Assembly (NCBI GenBank): GCA_015067605.1
Contig: SVME01000006.1
Span: 1-46,729 of the forward strand
Length of the DNA: 46,729 bases
Source: Oscillospiraceae bacterium
Lineage (GTDB): Bacteria > Bacillota > Clostridia > Oscillospirales > Oscillospiraceae
Direction of reading: 5' to 3'
The notes under the pieces are model-generated. The model was given only the letters and a program-made list of their open reading frames with translations. It had not been told where the DNA came from and did no database searches. The position numbers were made by a program, and so were the translations under genes. How positions within the stretch are numbered: position 1 is the first letter of the stretch; each line of letters starts with the position of its first letter. Positions 28,303-37,192 of this stretch are shown here, piece by piece.

Positions 28303-29662
28303 GAAGGAACATACGAATAAGTTTGGTATATAGCTTCCGGTAGGGCTGGTAGCGCATGGGCAGATCCAGCCATGTTTTCTTTTCGACGATGCTTTTATAA
28401 TGTGTAAAGGTGTCGAAGCCGGTTTTGCCGTGGTAGGATCCCATCCCGCTTTCACCTATGCCACCGAAGCCCATATGGCTGGTTGCCAGATGAATTACGC
28501 AGTCGTTGACGCATCCACCGCCGTAGGCGCAGCGGCTGGTAACCAGCCGGATGGTACGGCGATTGGATGAGAACAGGTACAGCGCTAAAGGCTTATCGTG
28601 GGCGGTGACGGTTTCGATGACTTGATCTAACGTTTCGTAAGTCAGAACCGGAAGAATCGGCCCGAAAATTTCCTCGCCCATGACCTTATCATTCCACGTG
28701 ACATCGTCCATGATGGTCGGTTCAATTTGCAGGGTGGCATTGTCCCAATTGCCGCCAATTACGGTTTTTTTCTTATCAATAAGACCACATAACCGATGGA
28801 AATGCTTTGAACTGATGATGTGACCGTAAGCGTCGGGGCAGCTGTACTGCCGTTGAATCTCCTCTTTGAGGTGGATCAATAACGTATCTTTGACGGTGCT
28901 GTGGCACAGGATATAGTCCGGTGCGACACAGGTCTGACCGCAGTTGAGGAATTTTCCGAATACAATTCGGCGGGCTGCCAGCTTCAGGTTGGCGGTTTCG
29001 TCCACGATACAGGGGCTTTTGCCGCCCAGCTCCAGTGTCACCGGTGTCAGGTGAGGAGCGGCCTTCTCCAACACCAGCTTGCCTACGTTTTTGCTGCCGG
29101 TGAAGAAAATATAGTCGAATTTCTGCTCCAGCAGGAAGGTGTTTTCCTCTCGTCCACCGGTGATTACCGCCACATACTCCTTGGGGAAGATTTCACCCAG
29201 CAGTTTAGCCAGCAGGGCGGAGGTGGCGGGGGAGTAGGCACTGGGCTTGATTACCGCAGTGTTGCCGGCGGCGATAGCATCTGCCAAAGGATCCAGCGTC
29301 AGCAGCAGCGGATAGTTCCATGGACTCATAATCAGAGTTACGCCGTAGGGGGTGGGCTTTTTATAGCTGCGGGAGTGGAACTGGGCCAAAGGCGTGGCCA
29401 CCCGCTTTTCCTTTGCCCAGCGTCGCACATGGGAAATCAGATAGCTCAGCTCGCTGATGACCATGCCGGTTTCGCACATATAGCTTTCCTCAGCCGTTTT
29501 TCCAAGATCCTGCCGCAGAGCCTCGGCGATGGCGGCTTCGTTTTCAATCAGCGCTTGACGGAGCTTTTTCAGTGCATCGATGCGGGGCTGTACCGGCAAA
29601 GTATGTCCGGTGGCGAAATATCGCCGCTGACTTTCAATGACGGATATGATATCCTGCTTCAT
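28298..29662 (-). CDS. Aldehyde dehydrogenase family protein
   Basis: PWNYPLLLTLDPLADAIAAGNTAVIKPS, FTGSKNVGK, LELGGKSPCIV, FLNCGQTCVAPDY, EEIFGPILPV. Confidence 0.94.
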   Translation of the reverse strand: MKQDIISVIESQRRYFATGHTLPVQPRIDALKKLRQALIENEAAIAEALRQDLGKTAEESYMCETGMVISELSYLISHVRRWAKEKRVATPLAQFHSRSYKKPTPYGVTLIMSPWNYPLLLTLDPLADAIAAGNTAVIKPSAYSPATSALLAKLLGEIFPKEYVAVITGGREENTFLLEQKFDYIFFTGSKNVGKLVLEKAAPHLTPVTLELGGKSPCIVDETANLKLAARRIVFGKFLNCGQTCVAPDYILCHSTVKDTLLIHLKEEIQRQYSCPDAYGHIISSKHFHRLCGLIDKKKTVIGGNWDNATLQIEPTIMDDVTWNDKVMGEEIFGPILPVLTYETLDQVIETVTAHDKPLALYLFSSNRRTIRLVTSRCAYGGGCVNDCVIHLATSHMGFGGIGESGMGSYHGKTGFDTFTHYKSIVEKKTWLDLPMRYQPYRKLYTKLIRMFLR

Positions 29663-29919
29663 AAATCTCTCCTCCCCGGCGGTTTGCGGATGGAATAACC
29701 GTCAGATGGTTTTGGTAATAATGTGCAGATACAACGATAACGGGGTGGTCATATTATAATGCCGGACTGTGGATTTGTAAATCCATTCTTTCTGCCGGAG
29801 TGAAGTGGCAGAATGAATGTTGTTGCAGATAATATTTGACAATTTTTCGTATGGAACTTTACAAATCGACAAAAATAGTATATGATTACGCTAGCATATT
29901 ATGGAGAGAGGGAACAGTC

Positions 29920-30396
29920 ATGGATTGGTTGCAGCAACTATTTACAAATCCCTTCCTTATCACAGGTGTAACTTCTTGGTTCGTTGCGCAGGTGCTGAAA
30001 ACGATTATCCATATCTTCATCTATAAGAAACTGGATTTGAAGCGTCTGATTGGTGACGGCGGTATGCCCAGTGGTCACTCTGCTACCGTTACCTCTATGG
30101 CTGCGATGATAGCGTTTGTATACGGCGCCGGATCGGTGGAGTTCGCCATCAGCGCCATCCTTGCGGTTATCGTCTGCCATGATGCCACCGGCGTCCGCAG
30201 AGAAACGGAAAAGCAAGCATATCTGCTCAACGGTCTTGTAAAGGCGTTTAGCGAGCTCTATGAGGACGATGATGATCTTATCCCCGAGGTGAAGCTGAAG
30301 CAGTTTGTGGGACATACGCCTGTTCAGGTTATGGCAGGCATTCTGCTGGGTTGCCTGAATGCGTGCTTGATGTATTTCCTGTTCTACTTGCTGTGA
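29920..30396 (+). CDS. Divergent PAP2 family (YuiD-like) membrane protein
   Basis: GGMPSGHSATVTSMA, VCHDATGVRRETEKQA. Confidence 0.85.
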   Translation: MDWLQQLFTNPFLITGVTSWFVAQVLKTIIHIFIYKKLDLKRLIGDGGMPSGHSATVTSMAAMIAFVYGAGSVEFAISAILAVIVCHDATGVRRETEKQAYLLNGLVKAFSELYEDDDDLIPEVKLKQFVGHTPVQVMAGILLGCLNACLMYFLFYLL

Positions 30397-30408
30397 CGGG
30401 GTGATAGG

Positions 30409-30780
30409 ATGAAGCAAAAGCTGAAAAAGATTCTGCTGTTTATCTCTAATCCCCGTCTGCTTCTGTGTTTTGGTATTGCGTGGATGATTACCAATGGCTG
30501 GTGCTATGTATTTTGTGCGCTGGGACCGCTGCTGGGTTGGAATTGGATGACTGCCATGGGCGTTGCCTATGCGGCATTTCTCTGGTTTCCGGCGACTCCG
30601 GAGAAAATTATCACCTTTGCCATTACTATTGCACTGTTGCGCTGGTGGTTTCCCAATGATGAAAAGACGCTGGCGGTCATGCGGGACGGCTATGAGAAGC
30701 TGAAATCCGCACTGGTGCGCAAAAGGAAGGAACGTAAAGAAAAAAAGCTTCAGAAGGAAGAGCATAGTAAAGAAGATTGA
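30409..30780 (+). CDS. Hypothetical small membrane protein
   Basis: Three hydrophobic segments, basic C-terminus; co-directional with neighbours. Confidence 0.65.
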   Translation: MKQKLKKILLFISNPRLLLCFGIAWMITNGWCYVFCALGPLLGWNWMTAMGVAYAAFLWFPATPEKIITFAITIALLRWWFPNDEKTLAVMRDGYEKLKSALVRKRKERKEKKLQKEEHSKED

Positions 30781-30803
30781 CCCATTTTGGAAAGAAGGAT
30801 ACT

Positions 30804-31979
30804 ATGAAGGTTTTGATAACAACCGATTTGTATACCACGGATACCAACGGCGTGGTCACATCGGTAAAGAATCTGGTGGAGGTGCTGCAGGCACGGGGAC
30901 ATCAGGTGCGGATTCTGACCGTGGCGGACGATGTTCATAGCTGCCGCATTGGAAATGTCTATTATATTCGCTCCCTGCCCATCGGTTTTATTTATCCGGA
31001 CATTCGGATGCCTACCTCCTATCGGCATCGCCTGATTAAGGAGCTGATTAAATGGCAGCCGGATGTGATTCACAGTCAGTGTGAGTTTTTTAGCTACCAG
31101 TTTGCATCACATATTTCGAAAAAAACCGGTGCGCCGGTGGTACATACCTACCATACCCTCTATGAGCAGTACGCAGCTTATTTGCTGCGAATCAAGGGTG
31201 TTGGGGAGAAGGCGGTAGGAAAGTTCTCCCGTATCCGTCTGAAAAAGGCGGATCGAATTATTGCCCCCACTCGCAAGGTGGAGGATGTTCTGCGTTCTTA
31301 TGGTATTACGGTGCCCATTAGCGTGGTGCCCAGCGGCATTCGGCTGGAGCAGCACCAGAACCGTCTGACCCTCGAGCAGCGAGCCGAGGGCCGGAAGGCC
31401 TTGGGCATTGATCCCGAAGCCCCGTTGCTGGTCAGCGTGGGTCGTGTGGGAAATGAAAAGAAGCTGGATGATTTGCTGAACTATTTTGCGAAGGTAAGTC
31501 CGGAGCATGAGGATTTGCGGTTCTTGATTGTGGGCGGCGGTCCTGCCAAGGAGTCCTTGGAGAAGCTGGCGGTGACGTTGGAGATTCAGGATCGGGTGGT
31601 GTTCGCCGGTATGGTGGCACCGGATAAGGTGCAGGATTACTATCAGTTGGGCGATATTTTCGTCTGCGCTTCCACCAGCGAAACCCAGGGTCTGACTTAT
31701 GTGGAGGCGTCTGCCAATGGGTTGCCGCTGCTGTGCCGGAAGGATCCCTGCCTAAAGGACGTGATGGTAGAGGGCGAGAACGGCTACGCCTTCACCGATG
31801 CAGACAGCTTCCGTGAGGGACTGGATAAGATGCTCGCCAATCCTCAGTGGAGAGAACAGGCAGGTCAGCGAAGTCGTGAGATTGCCGCCGGATTCGGTAA
31901 GGAGGCTTTCGGTGCCGCCGTGGAAAAGGTATACCATTCTGTAATCAAAAAGCCCGTGGCCAGCGGGGAAAGGAAATAA
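30804..31979 (+). CDS. Glycosyltransferase family 4 protein
   Basis: TDLYTTDTNGVVTSVKNLVEVLQARGHQVRILT; VPSGIRLEQ; VSVGRVGNEKKLDDLL; TSETQGLTYVEASANGLP. Confidence 0.93.
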   Translation: MKVLITTDLYTTDTNGVVTSVKNLVEVLQARGHQVRILTVADDVHSCRIGNVYYIRSLPIGFIYPDIRMPTSYRHRLIKELIKWQPDVIHSQCEFFSYQFASHISKKTGAPVVHTYHTLYEQYAAYLLRIKGVGEKAVGKFSRIRLKKADRIIAPTRKVEDVLRSYGITVPISVVPSGIRLEQHQNRLTLEQRAEGRKALGIDPEAPLLVSVGRVGNEKKLDDLLNYFAKVSPEHEDLRFLIVGGGPAKESLEKLAVTLEIQDRVVFAGMVAPDKVQDYYQLGDIFVCASTSETQGLTYVEASANGLPLLCRKDPCLKDVMVEGENGYAFTDADSFREGLDKMLANPQWREQAGQRSREIAAGFGKEAFGAAVEKVYHSVIKKPVASGERK

Positions 31980-31983
31980 TTCG

Positions 31984-32709
31984 ATGAACCGTATCGTGAC
32001 CATGGTGCTGAAAAATCTGCTCATTGTGCCCGGTGCGTGGATGAAGCTGTGCCGCTATGCCAAGCACACGGATAAATATCCGGAGCTGGAGAAATATCGC
32101 CATATTCAATATATATTGAAGCGTGCGATCAAGGGCGGTAACGTGACGCTGGAGGTTTCCGGCGTGGAGAATATCCCCATGGAGGGGGGCTTCCTGCTGT
32201 ACTCCAACCATCAGGGGCTGTTTGATATTCTTGCGGTGGCGGCTACCTGCGATCAGCCGCTGGGCGCGGTGCTAAAAAAGGAACTGAAGGATGTTCCGCT
32301 GGTCAAGCAGATTTGTGCCTGCACCAAGTCCTTCCCCATGGATCGGGAGGATGTGCGCCAGTCGTTGACGGTGATTCAGAGTGTGATTAAAGAGGTGCAG
32401 GGGGGGCGTAACTACCTGATTTTTCCCGAGGGTACTCGCAGTAAGAGTACCAACGAGCTGCTGGAGTTCCATAACGGAAGCTTCCGTTGCGCTGTGAAGG
32501 CCAAGTGTCCCGTGGTGCCCATTGCGCTGGTGGACTGCTATAAGGTGCTGGATCAGAAGGGCAGTAAGCCCATCACGGTGCAGATTCACTATCTGGAGCC
32601 AATCCAGTACGAGGAATACCAGGATATGAACACCAAGGAACTGGCGGCTCTCGTTCGTGGCCGTATCGAGGAAAAGGTTAAATCCTGCGTGGAAAATATG
32701 GAATTGTAA
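31984..32709 (+). CDS. plsC: 1-acyl-sn-glycerol-3-phosphate acyltransferase
   Basis: YSNHQGLFD (HX4D-like, NHQGLFD) and FPEGTRSK. Confidence 0.9.
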   Translation: MNRIVTMVLKNLLIVPGAWMKLCRYAKHTDKYPELEKYRHIQYILKRAIKGGNVTLEVSGVENIPMEGGFLLYSNHQGLFDILAVAATCDQPLGAVLKKELKDVPLVKQICACTKSFPMDREDVRQSLTVIQSVIKEVQGGRNYLIFPEGTRSKSTNELLEFHNGSFRCAVKAKCPVVPIALVDCYKVLDQKGSKPITVQIHYLEPIQYEEYQDMNTKELAALVRGRIEEKVKSCVENMEL

Positions 32710-32777
32710 TATGTCGGCCGTCTGTTTTGGACGGCCGATAATGCGTTTTGTGATGGAAAATAAATACGCCGCAGGAC

Positions 32778-32806
32778 TTGACAGAAGGGATAAATTTCAT
32801 TATAAT
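32778..32806 (+). promoter_or_regulatory. Consensus sigma-A promoter of tRNA-Pro
   Basis: TTGACA, 17-nt spacer, TATAAT. Confidence 0.9.
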
Positions 32807-32817
32807 AGCGAAGTTAT

Positions 32818-32894
32818 CGGGGTGTGGCGAAGTTTGGTATCGCGCTTGGTTCGGGTCCAAGAGGCCTCGGGTTCGAATCCCGACACTCCGACCA
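32818..32894 (+). tRNA. tRNA-Pro(CGG)
   Basis: 77-nt cloverleaf CGGGGTG...CACTCCGACCA, anticodon loop TTCGGGT, encoded CCA. Confidence 0.93.
32845..32894 (+). repeat. attL: 3' part of tRNA-Pro
   Basis: cttggttcgggtccaagaggcctcgggttcgaatcccgacactccgacca. Confidence 0.92.
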
Positions 32895-32972
32895 TAGAAA
32901 AGCACTGAAATCGTATGATTTCGGTGCTTTTTCTTACTTTATACCTACGTTTGTTTACATCTTCTTACGTCA

Positions 32973-32992
32973 GGTCAACAAAAAGGTCAACA
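32973..32992 (+). promoter_or_regulatory. Putative integrase arm-type sites near attL (2 x GGTCAACA)
   Basis: GGTCAACA at 32973 and 32985. Confidence 0.55.
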
Positions 32993-33043
32993 AACTGTAT
33001 GTTTTGATATGCATTGATAGCAAAAAGAAAGGAATTGTTATCA

Positions 33044-34249
33044 ATGGCAAGTATCACTCAAAACAAGAAGGACGGCAAGGTTGTTTCCTACAAATTCAAG
33101 GCTTGTGTGGGAAGGGATGAATTCGGAAAGCAAGTATTCAAATGCACCACTTGGAAAGTGCCTGACGGATTGATACCTTCCAGAGCGGAAAAGGCGGCAC
33201 AGAAAGCCGCCGCCGAATGGGAGCAGAAAGCAAAGGACGAATACCAAAAGGATTTACAGAATCCGGAACGGGTCAGGGAAAGAGAAATTACCAAAGCAAG
33301 AACAGACTTCGCCGCCTTTATCCGTGAGATATGGTTTCCTATTTGTATTTGCGACGGCGAACACAAACCCACAACTGTGGATTTCAACCGCAACATTTCC
33401 AACGTAATCGCCAACTATTTCAGCGGCAAAGCAATCCAAGCAATCAACGGAACGGACATACAGAAGTATTTGATTTACCTTCGGACGGGGTATAAAACCG
33501 CACAGGGAAAAAACCTTGCACAGAAAACCATCCGCCACCACTATTGCACCCTTGCAAACATCTTTTCCTATGCGATGAAACAGGAATATATCCTCAAAAA
33601 TCCGATGGACAAAGTGGATTGCCCCAAACTGACAAAGAAAAAGGTAGATGCCCTAAGCACAGACCAAGCAAAAGCGTTTTTCGGTCTGCTGGATGATTGT
33701 CCGATGGACTTCCGCTGTATGCTGAATTTGTTGATTACAACAGGCATCCGCCGGGGTGAATTGATGGGACTTCAATGGGGCGATATTGACATTGAGCATT
33801 GTGTTATTTCGGTAAATCGGAATGTGTCCTATACGCCAGCCAGCGGGATTGTTGTCAGCACACCAAAAACGGATTGCGGATTTCGGCAAATCCCCCTGAT
33901 GCCCTCTGTGGCGGAAGTGCTGATGGAATACCGGAACACCACAGGCGAATGGAAAAGACAGGACTATGTTTTCCCCAAAGGCGGCAATCCCTCCCTTGCC
34001 CGTGACCCAAATTCCCTTACACGCAGAGTAAAGCGGTTTATGAAACTCCACGACCTTCCGGATATGTCGCCCCACGACCTCCGCCACACTTGTGCGACAC
34101 TGCTACTCAGCAACGGAGCAGATATAAAAAGTGTTTCGGAAATTCTGGGTCATACAGATGCCAGCACGACACTAAATTTCTATGTGCGGTCAGACCTCCA
34201 GCAAATGAAAGCCGCCACGGATAAATTCGCAAACGCCTTTGGACTATAA
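33044..34249 (+). CDS. Tyrosine-type site-specific integrase
   Basis: TTGIRRGELMGLQWGDID, MSPHDLRHTCATLLLSNG, LGHTDASTTLNFYVR catalytic motifs. Confidence 0.96.
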   Translation: MASITQNKKDGKVVSYKFKACVGRDEFGKQVFKCTTWKVPDGLIPSRAEKAAQKAAAEWEQKAKDEYQKDLQNPERVREREITKARTDFAAFIREIWFPICICDGEHKPTTVDFNRNISNVIANYFSGKAIQAINGTDIQKYLIYLRTGYKTAQGKNLAQKTIRHHYCTLANIFSYAMKQEYILKNPMDKVDCPKLTKKKVDALSTDQAKAFFGLLDDCPMDFRCMLNLLITTGIRRGELMGLQWGDIDIEHCVISVNRNVSYTPASGIVVSTPKTDCGFRQIPLMPSVAEVLMEYRNTTGEWKRQDYVFPKGGNPSLARDPNSLTRRVKRFMKLHDLPDMSPHDLRHTCATLLLSNGADIKSVSEILGHTDASTTLNFYVRSDLQQMKAATDKFANAFGL

Positions 34250-34354
34250 CGAACGTGTGCCGGGATGATTGAACATCCCGGCACGTCTTTTGTATGTGGG
34301 GCAATGTGATTGAATGTGATTGAACATTTCCGCTCAAAATAGCAGCTTTAGGGC

Positions 34355-34383
34355 TTTACAAATGGAAAAAACTGTGCTAAACT
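34355..34383 (+). promoter_or_regulatory. Putative extended -10 promoter of a structured RNA
   Basis: TTTACA (34355-34360), 17-nt spacer ending TGC, TAAACT (34378-34383); predicted +1 near 34390. Confidence 0.55.
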
Positions 34384-34389
34384 GGTATT

Positions 34390-34588
34390 GCCAAACCAAC
34401 TAAATAATGCGGAAAGTATATTTATTCTATAGGGATACTATACCCTTTTTTCGCAACTACGATTTGAATTTGATAAAAATGCAAATTCTGATTCTGTAGT
34501 TGTGAAGGTATAATCTTTTCCGCAGAGTTGGTTTGGCGACTATCGGAGTTTGCGTTTTTTGTGCGACTACTTCGGTAGTCGCACTTTT
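34390..34588 (+). ncRNA. Candidate structured non-coding RNA or cis-regulatory leader, ~199 nt
   Basis: Nested stems: 34390-34401/34526-34537 (12 bp), 34408-34415/34517-34524 (8 bp), 34439-34444/34507-34512 (6 bp), 34450-34460/34496-34506 (11 bp with one G-U), 34466-34472/34482-34488 (7 bp); then terminator. Confidence 0.6.
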
Positions 34589-34590
34589 TA
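34561..34590 (+). terminator. Rho-independent terminator GTGCGACTAC-TTCG-GTAGTCGCAC-TTTTT
   Basis: 10-bp perfect stem, UUCG loop, U-tract. Confidence 0.9.
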
Positions 34591-34673
34591 TTTTACGGGG
34601 GGGTGATTGCGTTATTATTGGGTAGCGATAATAACTATAATTTATCCTTATACCATTAGAGGAGGTAATTCAA

Positions 34674-34883
34674 ATGCAGAGTAAAACAGACCGAAAGATG
34701 TGCGGTACTTGTGAATTTTGGTCAGGAAATCGTGAGCCTGTTTTTGATGCTCATGGTAATCCTAAAATCAATATTTACGACAAGACCGCAGTATGTAACA
34801 GACAAGGACACCGATTTACAGATGAAACTAGACGATGTGAGTTGAATTGTGGAAGATATTCTAAATGGACAGAAATACTATAG
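34674..34883 (+). CDS. Small cysteine-rich protein
   Basis: GAGGAGG RBS; CGTCEFW...C...C...CGRYS pattern. Confidence 0.65.
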   Translation: MQSKTDRKMCGTCEFWSGNREPVFDAHGNPKINIYDKTAVCNRQGHRFTDETRRCELNCGRYSKWTEIL

Positions 34884-34916
34884 CTAGAAACTAATTATCA
34901 AAGAAAGAGGTATAAT

Positions 34917-35369
34917 ATGAAAAGAATTATTGCGATTCTAATGGCTCTCTGTATGTGTTTCTGTCTGTGTGCTTGCGGCAAAGAAACTGAACCAGGAACC
35001 GAACCAGAAACCGAACCTACAAGCAATGTTGTCGAACTAAATAGCGATAATATCACTCAATATCTTGGTATGAAAATACATAAATCTAGTGAAACCTCAC
35101 CTACTAAATGGAAAAAAATAGAGTTTTATCCGCTACAAGGAGGAGTCTTTGCAAATGCAGAGGTAGTTTTATCTTGCAATTTGTCTCCTGGCTATATTCT
35201 TGATATAGTGGGGGGAGAAGTGGAAGCTGAGGACGAACGCTCAAGAATAACATTTTTACTTCCGGCAGATGGACGATATGAGATTGAACTGCAGCTTAAT
35301 TCACACTGGTATGAAAGGATCGAACTTGATTTTCAAAGCGCAAGTGGTACATTTACACCAGTAAAATAA
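34917..35369 (+). CDS. Hypothetical lipoprotein
   Basis: Signal peptide MKRIIAILMALCMCFCLCACGKE with lipobox; EPETEPT linker. Confidence 0.75.
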   Translation: MKRIIAILMALCMCFCLCACGKETEPGTEPETEPTSNVVELNSDNITQYLGMKIHKSSETSPTKWKKIEFYPLQGGVFANAEVVLSCNLSPGYILDIVGGEVEAEDERSRITFLLPADGRYEIELQLNSHWYERIELDFQSASGTFTPVK

Positions 35370-35378
35370 CATATTTCC

Positions 35379-35401
35379 CTCCCCGTCATGGGGAGGGTTT
35401 T
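35379..35401 (+). terminator. Terminator CCCTCCCC-gtca-TGGGGAGGGTTTT
   Basis: GC-rich hairpin with short T-tract after the lipoprotein gene. Confidence 0.65.
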
Positions 35402-35720
35402 GCTATGTCAATACAGCGGCAAACGGAATTTCCAGCCGGGGCAAAATTGGGAAAATCAGAAAATTCGTGGTATAATATATTTAGAAATAGCGGAGAAAAC
35501 AAGTCAGGGACATTCTAAAAAAGCACACCGCCGCCACCGTGTTTGCGTTGGCAGCAATTTATTTTACTAAGCCACAAATATATATACTTATAAGTATAAG
35601 GGTAAGGGAAAAGATACATAATGTGCGGCGAGCCGGAAATTCCGAACGCCGCCCCCCACTTGTTTTAGAATGTCCAGCTTGTGCCGCCTTTTCAATAAAT
35701 AACACAAGGAGGTGGCACAA

Positions 35721-36251
35721 ATGAGTGTGCCCAACTAGAAGATTATCCAGATAGCCCGCAGAGAAAAGCGGGACAAAGACCACCTTTTCGCAATGATGAA
35801 TATTGACGCATTACAGCAAGCCATTATGACTTTGAAAGGGTCTGGCTTGAAGATGTGGCTTTATCTCAACAAAAACCAAGACAATTATCGTTTAGAATTG
35901 AGCCGACAGGCGTGTGCGGAATGGGGTATCAAAAAGGACAGTTATTACGACGGACTAAAGAATCTTGAAGAACACGGGTATCTGCACCCCGTCCGACCAG
36001 GCAGTAATATCTATGTGTTCTATGAAACGCCCCAGACGGAAAATCCGACTTCCGGTTATTCAGAATTCTATCTTATGGAAAATACGAAAGGTTTTCCGGA
36101 AAGTCAGAAATCCGCTTATGGATTTTCGAAAGGATATACGGAAAATCCAGAGAGAAATAATATATATAATACAAGAATATTACAGAATAATACATCTTCG
36201 GCTTCTCAGAAAAGAAGCCAAGAAGATTGGAAAGACAGATTAGGCTTCTAA
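35721..36251 (+). pseudogene. Winged-helix/replication-like element gene with in-frame TAG at codon 6 (either interrupted or recoded)
   Basis: AAGGAGGT RBS 35706-35713, ATG 35721, MSVPN*KIIQIARREKRDKDHLFAMMNIDALQQAIMTLKGSGLKMWLYLNKNQDNY...; TAG at 35736-35738; same frame as ORF 35793..36251. Confidence 0.65.
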
Positions 36252-36319
36252 CTACATAGCGGCGGACGGAAAAACCGAACACCGCTGCAACAACTTCAAT
36301 TCATAAAACAATGTGGTCA

Positions 36320-36380
36320 GGCGGTGGTCATTTTGGCAGATGGTATTTCAGCCAATACCAAAACCACACCGCCGCCACAG
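36320..36380. repeat. Imperfect ~60-bp palindrome between the two TAG-containing genes
   Basis: GGCGGTGGTcATTTTGG...CCAATACCAAAACCACACCGCC. Confidence 0.5.
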
Positions 36381-36397
36381 CACAGGAGGGAAACACA

Positions 36398-36760
36398 ATG
36401 ATACAAAATTTCAGTTCCAGCGGCACATATAGCGAAGATGGAAAAGGTGGCTATATTTGGCGGCGGAACACATAGGACGGACACGGCGGCAGAGCCGAAC
36501 AGCACCGGGCAGAAATGCGGCAGATTGCGGAGCAGATAGCAAGTGAAAAAATCGCCGCCATCGTGCCGGAAATCCAGACAGCGGCATTACAGCAAGCAAG
36601 AAACGAATTACTGCGTGCCATTGTCTTTGATGTAGAAACAGTGGTAGAGGTGGCACTACACAACGGCGAAACCATCTTCCGGGACAAGAAAACACAGCGT
36701 GTCATTGCCGACAGCATTATGCGGGAAATCCGAAAACGTCTTGACGGGTCTATGTTCTAA
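36398..36760 (+). pseudogene. Hypothetical element protein with in-frame TAG at codon 26 (either interrupted or recoded)
   Basis: AGGAGGG RBS 36384-36390, ATG 36398, MIQNFSSSGTYSEDGKGGYIWRRNT*DGHGGRAEQHRAEMRQIAEQIASEK...; TAG at 36473-36475; same frame as ORF 36515..36760. Confidence 0.6.
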
Positions 36761-36772
36761 CCAAATAGCAAA

Positions 36773-36798
36773 GCGGCGGTTCGTTCAGAACCGCCGCA
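36773..36798. terminator. Hairpin GCGGCGGTTC...GAACCGCCGC between convergent genes
   Basis: 10-bp inverted repeat. Confidence 0.65.
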
Positions 36799-36814
36799 TT
36801 ACGTTGTATTCACT

Positions 36815-37192
36815 TTAGGATGCCGCCTTGTCCGGGTATTTGCCGAAGTTGGGAAAGGTCTTACGAAACCAATCATCAACGAATTTCCGGGGATTGTTCT
36901 GCCCTCTTGCTTCTTCTATAACTTTGTGAAGTTGTGCCATCAGATGGGCGGCATTGTCCTGACAGGCGATATATGCCCCCATCTTGTCATAGGTGAGATA
37001 GGGGGACTTGCGTTTCTTCGGTGCTTCAACAACGACCCTCATTGAAGGAAAACGGGCAGAGAATTGGTCGTATATGTTGTATTCCTTGCTACCCATATCG
37101 TTGGCTTTCACGCTGAAACGATAGGTCATATACAGGGTCGTGGTCTGCCAATCAAAATAATATCCCGTAGAGGGAATGCGAACTTTAGCCAT
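36815..37192 (-). CDS. Hypothetical island protein B
   Basis: MAKVRIPSTGYYFDWQTTTLYMTYRFS...; 8-nt overlap with upstream gene (ATGGCTAA). Confidence 0.7.
   Translation of the reverse strand: MAKVRIPSTGYYFDWQTTTLYMTYRFSVKANDMGSKEYNIYDQFSARFPSMRVVVEAPKKRKSPYLTYDKMGAYIACQDNAAHLMAQLHKVIEEARGQNNPRKFVDDWFRKTFPNFGKYPDKAAS

Noticed and set aside
34390-34588. Retron msr-msd
   Set aside because: No reverse transcriptase in the island
34674-35369. TAG at the end of 34674 ORF as a third readthrough amber (frame continues into the lipoprotein ORF)
   Set aside because: The lipoprotein has its own RBS and an N-terminal signal peptide with lipobox, so fusion would be non-functional; this TAG is probably a true stop
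35613-35700. Short frame MCGEPEIPNAAPHLF[TAG]NVQLVPPFQ as another amber-interrupted gene
   Set aside because: No convincing RBS, very short, and overlaps a hairpin; too weak to claim
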